This document shows, piece after piece, positions 36,601-48,600 of a stretch of 64,000 nucleotides of DNA (positions are counted from its first letter, which is position 1; each line of letters begins with the position of its first letter). The notes under the pieces were generated by a model that ran no database searches, was not told where the DNA came from, and saw only the letters and a list, made by a program, of their open reading frames with translations. The position numbers and the translations under genes were made by a program. Source of the stretch: Balanoglossus misakiensis (Eukaryota > Hemichordata); the NCBI GenBank assembly GCA_040954595.2, contig CM082584.2, positions 3,100,001 through 3,164,000 of the forward strand, given 5' to 3'.

Positions 36601-39600
36601 GTGAATCCTCATCTAGCGAGTAAGAAAATTAAGCTTGATTTTGCCCACACAAAAACTTTTCAACACAAACTGTTTTGTGAAATTTTGACCTGAAATTAAT
36701 TAATCATCCACAGGAACCTGCAAACCAAATTTCATGCAAAAATATTTGATCTAAATACCCGATATGAACTAATGGTAATGTGATAATATAAAACATGCAA
36801 ATCAGTAATAAATTATCATTAAATTAAATTAAATTAAATTAAATTAAAATAAAATAAAGTCTTTCAATTTAAATAGTTCAAGTGCAATATAAACTGCTAA
36901 ATGTCCGCTGGTGTAGTCTAGTAAGGTCTCTCTGAGACCAATAAATGCAGTGCAAACATTTCCGTAAATATACTAATTTCAGAAATATACCATTTATTTA
37001 TTAGAAAACTTTATCAAATTTATTTAAGCAATAAAACACCCCCAGCCATGGTATACCACGAGATTTTGACCAGTTCAACTCCATATACGCACGAGCGATA
37101 GTGAGTGCGTATATGGAGTTGAACTGGTCAAAATCTCGTGGTATATACCATGGCTGGGGGTGTTTTATTGCTATTAGGGACCGTTCAGTTTTTACGGCAG
37201 GGGGGGGGGGGGCGGCAAGTTTGTGTCACCGGTTTTCAAAATCAGGCCGACCCCCCCTTCACCCAGGAGCAAAAAATGATGACCCCCCCCCCCCTTTGAC
37301 AGACCCAAAAGTATGATGACCCCCCCCCCCCCACGCCAAAAACATTCGCCGTCCTGATCCTATGTACACTGTATGCAATAAAGGGAATGAGGCTCCTCAC
37401 ACCTGAATTATAAATTTCTTAAAGTAATTGAAGTATATAATAGTATATCATTGCAATAAAGAAATCTATGAACAAATAAAAATGACAAGTCAATACAATA
37501 GTTGCTAGAATTGGTAAAACAAGAAAAGTGGCAGGGGGTGTCCCCCTCCCACATAAGAAAATTTTGTAAAATACGGTGCTCAAAGTTGCATTTTAATGAA
37601 CTGAAAAGCAAATTAACTCAATGTTAGGGAGGACAAATTTTAATTTTGCAACTCCACTCAAAGTAAGCATCGGGGTGGTGTGGCAAGAAATCTGCCCTGG
37701 TACACTAGACAAACCAGCAAAAATTGAAATGTGGCGGAGGGGAAGGGTGTGGGAGGGGTTGTCCCCCTCCCACATTAGAAAATTTTGTAAAATAAAGGGT
37801 GCGAAACTGCAATTTTTTGGACTCAAAAGCAAAAGTTCGGTAGCAAAAGTATGTGACCCCCCCCCTAAACGTTTAAAAAACCCAGATGAACCCCCTTTTG
37901 GACTTCAAAATTTGAGTGACCCCCCCCCCTGGATTTTGCCGCCCCCCCCCCCCCCCTGGCCGTAAAAACTGAACGGTCCCTTATATTATGCCAGTATATT
38001 GAAACTTTGCATAAAACATTTTAAAAAGGCATTTTCTTTGACTATGATATATGACTGTGGTATATGACTAATATATCACAGTCACGTGTCGTGTCTCGAC
38101 CAATAAAATAGCGTGATTTACACCATCAATATACTGGTATAATATAATAACTGATAACTACCAGTTTTGCAAAGTGTATGTAAATGCAGTTTGAAACATT
38201 ACCACCATATAACTGTGTGAGATTGCTCTCCATAATACATACATGTATGCATATTAGTCTGGTGTCCAGACTCCTGTTTTAGATAGACTCACACACATAG
38301 GGTCTGGAGTCGCGGTCAACTATCGTGGATTCTAAATCAGTACTGTGTCATGTACATGTAAGGTGATTGACTTGAACGATGTCAGTCAAGATCAGGTGCT
38401 GACCTTGTTGCCGAGGCATTGCATTTGGAGTTCTATTGACATGCAAAAATTTAGAATCCACGATAGTTGACTGTGACTCCAAGACCCTAGATACCAGACT
38501 AATATGCATAGTACACACACTACAATACACCAATACACGTGGTGGTAGGGCAACTGATTAATAGACAAAACAGTGTCAATGAATCAGACCAAAACATGCC
38601 AGTATAAGTGGTAACTTGTTCTATTTCCATACAGGATTGCTTTATTAATGGATATGCACAAGAAACTTGATATTTCTATACAGAGTACCTGTGAGCTGTA
38701 TCGATGTGACATGGATGCACACCAAGTTGAAGTTTACAACACACACTGTACGCACACATAACTTTCTTGACATGTATGTTGTTGTACTAAGCTGGTATGT
38801 GAGTTGGATGCACACTCAACTGGGAGCACCAGCAGACAGTGGTATATGTTGTGTTAAACTGCTATATATGTCTATACAGGTGATTATTAAAATGAGCATA
38901 ATTTATGCAAAGAAGTTAATTATTTGATGAGACTTGTACAGTCTTATAGAGTGGATATGTGTGTATCAAAGCTGGTATGTGAGTTGGATGCACACTCAAC
39001 TGGGAGCACCAGCAGACAGTGGTATATGTTGTGTTAAACTGCTATATATGTCTATACAGGTGATTATTAAAATGAGCATAATTTATGCAAAGAAGTTAAT
39101 TATTTGATGAGACTTGTACAGTCTTATAGAGTGGATATGTGTGTATCAACCCTGGTATGTGACTTGGATGCACACTCAACTGGGAGCACCAGCAGACAGT
39201 GGTATATGTTGTGTTAAACTGCTATATATGTCTATACAGGTGATTATTAAAATGAGCATAATTTATGCAAAGAAGTTAATTATTTGATGAGACTTGTACA
39301 GTCTTATAGAGTGGATATGTGTGTATCAAAGCTGGTATGTGAGTTGGATGCACACTCAACTGGGAGCACCAGCAGACAGTGGTATATTATGTGTTAAACT
39401 GCTATATATGTCTATACAGGTGATTATTAAAATGTACATAATTTATGCAAAGAAGTTAATTATTTGATGAGACCTGTACAGTCTTATAGAGTGGATATGT
39501 GTGTATCAAAGCTGGTATGTGACTTGGATGCACACTCAACTGGGAGCACCAGCAGACAGTGGTATATGTTGTGTTAAACTGCTATATATGTCTATACAGG

Positions 39601-42600
39601 TGATTATTAAAATGTACATAATTTATGCAAAGAAGTTAATTATTTGATGAGACCTGTACAGTCTTATAGAGTGGATATGTGTGTATCAAAGCTGGTATGT
39701 GACTTGGATGCACACTCAACTGGGAGCACCAGCAGACAGTGGTATATGTTGTGTTAAACTGCTATATATGTCTATACAGGTGATTATTAAAATGAGCATA
39801 ATTTATGCAAAGAAGTTAATTATTTGATGAGACTTGTACAGTCTTATAGAGTGGATATGTGTGTATCAAAGCTGGTATGTGACTTGGATGCACACTCAAC
39901 TGGGAGCACCAGCAGACAGTGGTATATGTTGTGTTAAACTGCTATATATGTCTATACAGGTGATTATTAAAATGAGCATAATTTATGCAAAGAAGTTAAT
40001 TATTTGATGAGACTTGTACAGTCTTATAGAGTGGATATGTGTGTATCAAAGCTGGTATGTGACTTGGATGCACACTCAACTGGGAGCACCAGCAGACAGT
40101 GGTATATGTTGTGTTAAACTGCTATATATGTCTATACAGGTGATTATTAAAATGAGCATAATTTATGCAAAGAAGTTAATTATTTGATGAGACCTGTACA
40201 GTCTTATAGAGTGGATATGTGTGTATCAAAGCTGGTATGTGACTTGGATGCACACTCAACTGGGAGCACCAGCAGACAGTGGTATATTATAGTATAAAAG
40301 GAGTGAAATTATATGCACATTTTCTGATATCACATTCTTTTCAGATATAAATGTTTTATTATTATTATTATTATAATTATAATTATTATAATTATAATTA
40401 TTATTGAGTTGATTGTCATCGCAATGAACGTCCTGTATCTTTCTGCAGTTTATAATGCATGTTATTTGCAAAACATTTTTCTTACCAATTATTGGTGTCT
40501 AAAGCGCCCTCGCACATCGCACACTGTTCAACCAGGAAGTTCAGTGCACTGTGTGTAGTCGAGACGGCGATCGTATTTTTCGTCTGGATTTTTTATCCTT
40601 GGCGGGGATTTTCCAGCAAATTATGAAACTTTATCATTTTCTACAGTCTAATTGAGGTAATATGTCAGTCCTTTGTCCGAAATTGAAGTTTTAAAGTGTA
40701 TTTCGAGATTTGTCTGCTGCGATCCCTGCCAGAGTTTTGTCTGCTGGGTTTTGTCTGCCCACTTCAGCCGAGTCTGGAACAGTGGAAGGGACGATGTAAA
40801 ATCTTAGACACTCTCCCCATCATTAAGCTGCAATGATTGAATCGGGTGTTGCTAGGTTGACTTGTGTGTTCGGTGCGAACAGTCAACCTACAATGACCTA
40901 GCGGAAACCATTGCAGCTTGGTTGTTGGGGGATACCAACCTACAGCGAGGGGAGTGTTAGGGCTATGGAGCCGCAGCTACAGAGGGTAGTGTGAGGAGCT
41001 GTCAGCTTAACTTTGTGTTGGGTGGGGGAACAGCCTAGCTCTGCGTGACAGGGCTGTGTTGTTACGACGAGCCCTCCAGGGTGGGTGGAGGGCTCGCCGT
41101 ACAACACAGCCCTGCCACGCAGAGCTAGGGTACAGGTCTGTGTGTGTTGGAGGCCGTGTAACGCCGCGAACACACTGTACGCAGGGCTAGGTGGGTAGTA
41201 TGCCTGTCATCATGTGTCAGAGTGATCTAGTGTTTCCAAGCATGTGACGTGTATGCTTGGTTTCTAGACGTATGTTGTCTGCTTCCAAAACTAACATCTA
41301 GCCATGCCACTTCTCCAATAAAGCCTTATACCCTTTGCTGCAGGGAGCTGTGATGTGGACAGCATAGAGGTCACTCACATAAACTGACCCATGTTGAGTG
41401 GATGTAAGATTATAGTGAAGTTAGGGTAATTACATGGAAAATATTACACTATCTCTGTAACGTCTAGCAATTTTTCAATATTTTTGTTTTGCGTTTGGCT
41501 ATATTTTCTGGTTCACCTTCTCATTATTCTTTCCCAACACATACAAATTTCCACGTGTCAACAAGTCATGTGTATGTGTACCGGTCATTGTTATTGTTGA
41601 CAAATGCATTCCACCAGTCCAGACTTAAAAAGGGACAAAGTCTCTATCATGCTGCCCTTTTTTCATTAATTATGTTTTATACAAGACACCCTTTATATAT
41701 GTCAAGGTTAAGTGCATCGAATTCCCTTGCGCATACATGTCCGCGCAATTCAACTCCCTAGCAAATAGCATGACAGAATTAAGTTTCAGGTCAGCCAATA
41801 ATCACTAAACTGGGGTGCCTTGTCAAATAAGATTATAGGGTTATTAAATGAGTATGCATTTTTGTAGACATTGCACTTGTATCTCAGTATGAAGATACCC
41901 ATGGACCTCTGCCCCCCCCCCCCCCCCCCCCACAGGTGTTTAAAATGCTTTTGGAAATTAATTATTTATTAACCCTGAATTAGAAATAGAGATGTATCTT
42001 TAAAAATAGCGTGGTGACACCCTATTTTTAATTTTGTATAATAATGAGCATGCAGTTAAGTTTCATTTTATGAAATTTCATTTATTTGACATTAGTAGAA
42101 AGTAGCATGGGATAAGCATGAAATCTTCATTTCCTCAACTTCCCATATCTATATCAAATTATTTTTTGTTCTATGATTTTTTTCAAGTTGAAAAAAAATC
42201 ACAATTGAATAATCATTCACAGGGGAATACTGGGAGGCAACCATTTGATACCTAAGGGATTAGGGATGTCACAACCATTTGATATGTAGGGGAAACTAGA
42301 GGTACCAGATCAATGCTGCACGGTTAACTTGTGACAACATGAAATGATATTTTTTCAATTCTGTTAGTAAAGAAAAATATGTCCCTAAAATAACATCCTC
42401 AAAAATACTCACCATTAAGCCATATTACGGTACTTGCATTTTTACACATACTACGATAGCTGCATACTGTTTGTATTGGGGCTGATTAAGTCGGTGCGGC
42501 ACCATTTTAATACATAGCCTGTTCCAATTGCAACATGCAGTCACAATCGGGTATCGATAAGGTGTTCATGGATACCTATCAGTACTATGCTTATTTAAAT

Positions 42601-45600
42601 GGACCAATTTAAGTTGATAATAATGCAAAAAGTGGCAGCTTTAGAGGCTTTAGTCTTTAATATTGAGGGATGATTTTATTTCTTGCAGATTAGGAAAGCT
42701 TTGTGTGTGCTGATTCAACATAACATAGTGAAGTGTTTAATCAATAAACGGGGTATTGTTGAATATCAAGCTGAAGTGAAGAAGATACTCCTACATACAA
42801 GAAACCCAAAGTAAGCCATTCAATGATTCATTATCAGTGATGTGACACTCCCATATTTTCATCAAGTTCGTGTTCTTATTCTTGTAAGGCAGAGTTTTTT
42901 TCTTCCACCGCACACTGCTACTCACAATGGTGACACTGTGGCCTGTGGATTAAAAGCCCATATTTCTTGACATGGTCATTTCTGTATAAATGAAAGATCT
43001 TTTAATATCTCAGCATACAACCATTTATTGGTAAACAACAGTTCAGTACTAATGCATAACATAGGTACCACACCAACTGCTGTAACCTATGGAGTCCCGT
43101 ATTACAATAATTCTTGGTATCAGAATACAATACCAATGCAAATGAGGACACAGAGTAGAATAATACCAGGGTAATTGGACTCATCCTCAGCATATCAAAC
43201 ATTTTCTGGGCTTCAGTGTCATGTTTGTAAAAAACAACTGGAGATAAATTCATTTACAAAATAGTTTCCAAAGTACCACAACAAGCTCAGAGTGTAGATG
43301 TTGGCAGCGCAGCATCAGTCATGGCCTGTTCAATATGCAAATGTCTTCATGATGTAGCAAACCAATTTTAGGGTGTTTGAAAACTAGAAAGTTCTCCTGT
43401 ATCGCTTCATCAAGGTCGTTCGCAAAAGGTGTCTAATAATAAGGTTATTCACAAAATACTGAGATTTATATCCCCACTTCACACATCGTACAGTGGAAGT
43501 ATTGTCAGAGACATGCAGTGTCAAGAACAATACTGAAGCATACAATATGCAATGACATAAATTCCTGTATTTTGTGATTAAGTATGTGCTCCTTGAAGAG
43601 AATGCATTTTGGCAACAGTGCTTATGTGAGTTGTTTTGATTACCACAGTTCCTCAACAAAGTATAAGTGACCATAATAAATGCATCTCGTGCCCCTGTGG
43701 AAATTTGTGCTTTTTCAGGTATATCTTCTGTACTAAGACTCTTTTTGGAGATGCTGGAGAGATCATTGTGGAGGAACTCTTACAGAATGGACGGATGCTG
43801 ATGAGTGCAGCAATTCATAAAGTCACTGAAAGACTTAATGAAGTCATAGCAGGTATTGCAGTTGCTCTTTCTATTTTGTGCCACAAAGGGGCACTTTATA
43901 GTGAACACCTATTGCCTGGCCATGAGGGCCATAGCAGCCGTTTATTACCCACGAGGGGCTGTGAGTTACCAGAATCATATGCTCGGGAAATAGCATATGA
44001 TTCTGGTAACTCACAGCCACGAGGGGGTAAAAATGGCTGCTATGGCCCGAATATAGGCCAGGCTATAGGTGTTTTATAATAAACCTCATGCTAACAGCTG
44101 GGAAAATCTTGCAATTTTCTCTTGAGGCTGGCAGACGACATCTTCAGGGGTGGCCATTGTGTCATACGAAGCGACTGTGATTGACGTGACCGAGTCTGCG
44201 CACTCACGCTGGTCACGTGACAGGTTTATATTTTTTCTGCTATTTCCCTAGAGGGGTTCATAGTCGATTCTATTTTCCTATCACGTGACGAATTAGCATG
44301 AGGTATATTATAATGCAACATATGTCTTGTAATGATAACATTATTTTACATCTGACACCTTTTGATGGTTGTCCATGCATGTTTACAAAAGCTTTTCTGC
44401 TGTTTTCTGATGTTAAAGTGTGATCTCAGTCAACCATTTAAAGCTCAATGCATAGAGTTAATCTTCTCAACATATCCTATGAGTGCACAAGCGGCAATGT
44501 TATAGTTTGAAACTTGTATTTACGTCCCGACTTTAAGTCCCGAATAGTTGGCCAGATAGTCAAAAAAGGAAATCATATGAATATTAATATGTGTCAAAGG
44601 TTACTTTTCAGCCAATCAGAAAACATATGTTTACTTGATTTACTTTAATTTGTTCTTAAAATGCTCTTTAACCCTTTCACCCCCAGTTCTATCTGTAGAG
44701 GTCCAACCTTACCATAGAAAACAATGAGTTTGGACTGAACCATGTTCGTGAAAGGGTTAAGTGATTTTAGTACATGCTTATTTCTAATATTAATATTTTC
44801 TATGTAGAATTTGTTTTGCAAGTTGCTTGCAATCAACTAATTGTTCTGTCAATATTCCCAGATAATGATAAAATTGAAGAGAGCTTTGTGAGGGACAAGT
44901 TCATTGACTTGGTGAACACTCACTTTGTTCAAAGAATTGCAAATCTACCTGTGGATAGTGGATCCAGCCAATCACCATTGCCAGACTTGGATATCAGTGA
45001 AAAAGATTTGTATGAAATACCAATGTGCATGATGGAAGGAGGTAAGAGTTTCATTACTCAAAAGTTAGAATATTGTCATTTTCCTGATATTTATATATTT
45101 TGTTTATCAATGAATGTTAAAACCAAATATGAAGAGTGTTCCTGTGCTACTTTTCCAGTTGGGGGGGGGGGGTCTCAAATTTTGTGGAAAATGCATTTTT
45201 CCTGCACTCCTAATGCTATGGTTTTCCTGTGGTGAAAATATCTGTGATGACATAGTGTTTTCTTTACATCATTTAATAATACACATCTTTTGGCAACTTT
45301 TGTGAACATTTCAAGAAAATGACAAAATTTTAACACTGTGTAACACTGTTATTTTCAAATTCTACATGTAAGGCTATGGAATTAGAAAACCACGCACTGT
45401 ATCTGGGTAGTCATCTACTTAAGTGATTAAGTTTTAAATAATCCCATACATGCTTTTAATTATGTCTATAATATGAAATAGTTTGATCTGCTGTATCTAC
45501 ATGCATGTATATAAGGTTTCGCCAAAATGTTTGCATCCCAAGCTTGATGTTTACACTTCAGTAAACCAACATATACATGTAGCAAATCACTTTGCTGGGT

Positions 45601-48600
45601 AAATTTGCGATATTCGTGAATGAATAAAGGTGTTTTAGCGAATTTTGTTGTTGAAACATCGTCTGTGCTGTGATTTTCTGCATAGATTTTACACTGGTAC
45701 TGGTACTTTTAATACTCAACTCCCAACCTGATACTTTGACTACATGTACAGCCGACTTCTCTTTGTTTGCTGATTTCTCCTTGTGAGCCAACGACCAATT
45801 AGGATTATATGTAGATTGCCACAAAATCTATCCTCCTCTCTGGTTTCATATGTCCTTCAGTAGTCAGGGAGATGTGCTGTTTCGATCACTCGGGTGACAT
45901 GATCCCAGACACCTTGCGAGGTTGATCAGTATACACATGATGACTGACAATGAGGGCCTCAGTGTATTTTGATGACCGAGGGTGCTGCTAGTCACAACTA
46001 AAACAGTCTTGTTTTCCCGATGGCATAGCCCGAGGGAAAACAGACTGTTTTGGTGTGACTGGCAGTCCCGAGGAAATAAAAAATACACTGTTGCCCGAAT
46101 ATATCAGTCATCATGTGTTTTATAACACACCAAACACGACACACTCCATATCCAGGCAACAGTACCGGGCAGAAACTGATCGAACTGATGCCCCAGGGAA
46201 CAGTTCAAAATGACTAAGGTCACGTGACGTCGTAGTGACGAATCACGATCGAGGGTTCGCTGCATGGTGTGTTCTAACATTGTCTGCCTCATATACAACA
46301 TGGCAGTTGTCGACAAACATGCATGGTATGTTACAGGGTGACGATCATCTTATGCACAAGTGCCAAACCAGAGATTATGGTTACAAAAATTGTATACAGT
46401 CAATGCCATAAGGCAGTGTGATGTCCTAAAAACAGACAAGATGGCGGCGACCATAGTCTGTGTCGGAGATCGGGAAAAGACAGAAAATTGGGTGAAAAGA
46501 AGGGACACAACAATGGAACTTTTGGCTTTGCTCAGAACTTTTTAAAGGGACAAAGTCTCTCTCTCGCTGCCCTTTTTCTATGTTTTATGCAAGACACCGC
46601 TTATGTTATTCTACATGTGGATGTATAGTGAATCAACAATCGACCACACACAACTTCTATCCCGTTTGTAGGATATCAGAGTAAAAATCTTGCCAAAATG
46701 AATAAATGGTAGAGAGCGATTATTCATTTTGATGGATTTTTCACTCGTGAGTCTACAAGCCGGCTTGAAGGTGTGTGTGGTTGAAAGTTAATTCACTATA
46801 TATCCACATGTAGAATAATATGGACAGTGTCTTCTTTCGAACATAATTAATGGAAAAATGGCAGCGAGAGAGAGACTTTGTCCCTTTAATTAGGAAACAT
46901 ATTCAGCTGTGAGAACATATATGCTGCTTTAAACACTCATTCTTCAGATCTCAAAAAGTTCTGAAAGTGGGTAGGGAAACCTTCTTCCACATCTGCCCAC
47001 TTTGGACAGGCGTTAGAAACTTTCTTTTTTTTTGGGGGGGGGGGGGGACAATAATTTCAATCAACTGTTGAACTCAGCAACACCCCCGGCATAGAACACT
47101 TGACGTACTGAAGAATATTTATCACAGGGATGTGGAACTTGAATCTGACCCAAATCCTATCAGTGCATCTACAGTTTGATTAAATTTTATAATTTTAACG
47201 AAATCCTATATTTCTATAGGTCAATCTCAAACCCACAAAAGGAAACGATCAATAGATGAAGAAGTTAAGCAGCGGACCAAACGACAAAGAACCGATTCAA
47301 CAATGTCTGAGGACTTTGGTGAGGTAAGACCTGTTAATTGAGTTAAAGCCCTAATAGCTGCCTGTTTTTGCATTTGTTTTCATGATTTTCCTTTCAAAAT
47401 TGGTCCATTTAATTGAGCTAGCTGGTGGGTATACAGACAAACTATCGACCTCAGATTATTAAGGCTGTATATTTAAATATGAACAAGTTAAATAATAAAG
47501 GGGTGACACACCTGTTTATTTGGCTGCCCACTGCAAGAGTACACGACTATCTTGGTATGTGCTCATGGGTATTGAAATCTCCACAAATGCAAAATAGTAT
47601 AGTCTATGGGGTAAAGATAAGAATATTGGTATACTTTAGTATCATTAAAAATATGCTAAATGTGGCAACTTTTGGGGCTTTATTGTATGAGGATATAGGC
47701 CAAAAAAGATAACAGAGCTTACGTCAGGTAAGACCTCACTCTCTGTCAAGTGTATACAGATGAAAGGTATGTGAATTGAAAAATCCACCGGGAAATATTT
47801 TATATCCAGCTGTGTCATAATGTACTCAAGTACTCATTGTGAATGCAGAAGCCAAACTCTAAGAGCACTCCGTTGTTTGAGAAGGGGTTGAGTCTGCTAA
47901 ACAAGTCATGTACTTGTATGTACAGGTCCTAAAAGTACAATATGGGATCACAAAGTGTGACTCCCTGTTTTCCCGGAATGCAGTCTGAGACTGGTCCTGG
48001 TTTTCATGTCAATGCATGTGCTCAAGTCCACTTTTTATCCTCAGACTTCAGTGGATTCTAGGGCTCAGCCGATCACAAAGACTGTTGAACCAGTCAGGGG
48101 AATTACAAGTAGACTTGCACTATAATAGATTATACGCGTCCTTACAGCTATCACACAATGTACGAACCTATTTTTGCTTGTGCTAAGCCTCTATAAAAAT
48201 ATCCAGTCACATGAAGTGAGGCATAAAACGTGGTTTGTTGATATTTTGGTTATGAATGTTTGTGGGCCTTCAATCAATCATTTATCAGATGCAATCGTCC
48301 GCAGTGCCCAAAATACTTACGATACATGTTGTTATTTCGTAATCACACCGATCGAACACTGATACCTCGTGTGGATGCATGCACCTTGTCGTTTGTCGAC
48401 GGTTTTGTGAATTAAACACCAATTTCAAGGGAAATGCTCGTAGTTATGTATCCCACAATCAGCGAAAATAGAGCCCAACCGTGAAAAAAAGATTCATGTG
48501 GAACAAAAACTCATATTTCCTTCCTCTGACTTCTGTAAGAACGGCGATTAACCACGCAGAATTACCCCTCATGTGTGTATTGTAATCACATGGGTCAGTC

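Larger units (their letters stand above)
33818..40773. mobile_element. Foldback (FB/TU-like) transposon, 6,956 bp, in POLR3C intron 1
   Basis: The left end starts ACTCGGCTGAAGTGGGCAGA. The right end is its reverse complement, and the match continues about 120 bp inward with few changes, then more patchily to a shared GAGGGCGCTTT block (34057-34067; reverse complement at 40503-40513). Inside each arm lies an array of the same 180-bp unit in opposite orientation (about 34273-36428 and 38795-40287). The centre (36430-38790) is non-repetitive except for nested elements. Perfect 9-bp duplications flank it. Long inverted repeats built of tandem subrepeats and a 9-bp duplication are hallmarks of Drosophila FB and sea-urchin TU elements; Mutator-like elements also make 9-bp duplications. 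There is no transposase frame, so it is non-autonomous. Confidence 0.85.

Noticed and set aside
28947-40287. Regular direct repeats that might suggest a CRISPR array
   Set aside because: Whole 126/127-bp and 180-bp units repeat with no variable spacers, and the genome is eukaryotic; these are satellite and transposon subrepeats.
43636-44079. 147-codon plus-strand frame as a separate gene
   Set aside because: It is POLR3C exon 3 (43719-43852) reading on into the intron and a palindromic element.
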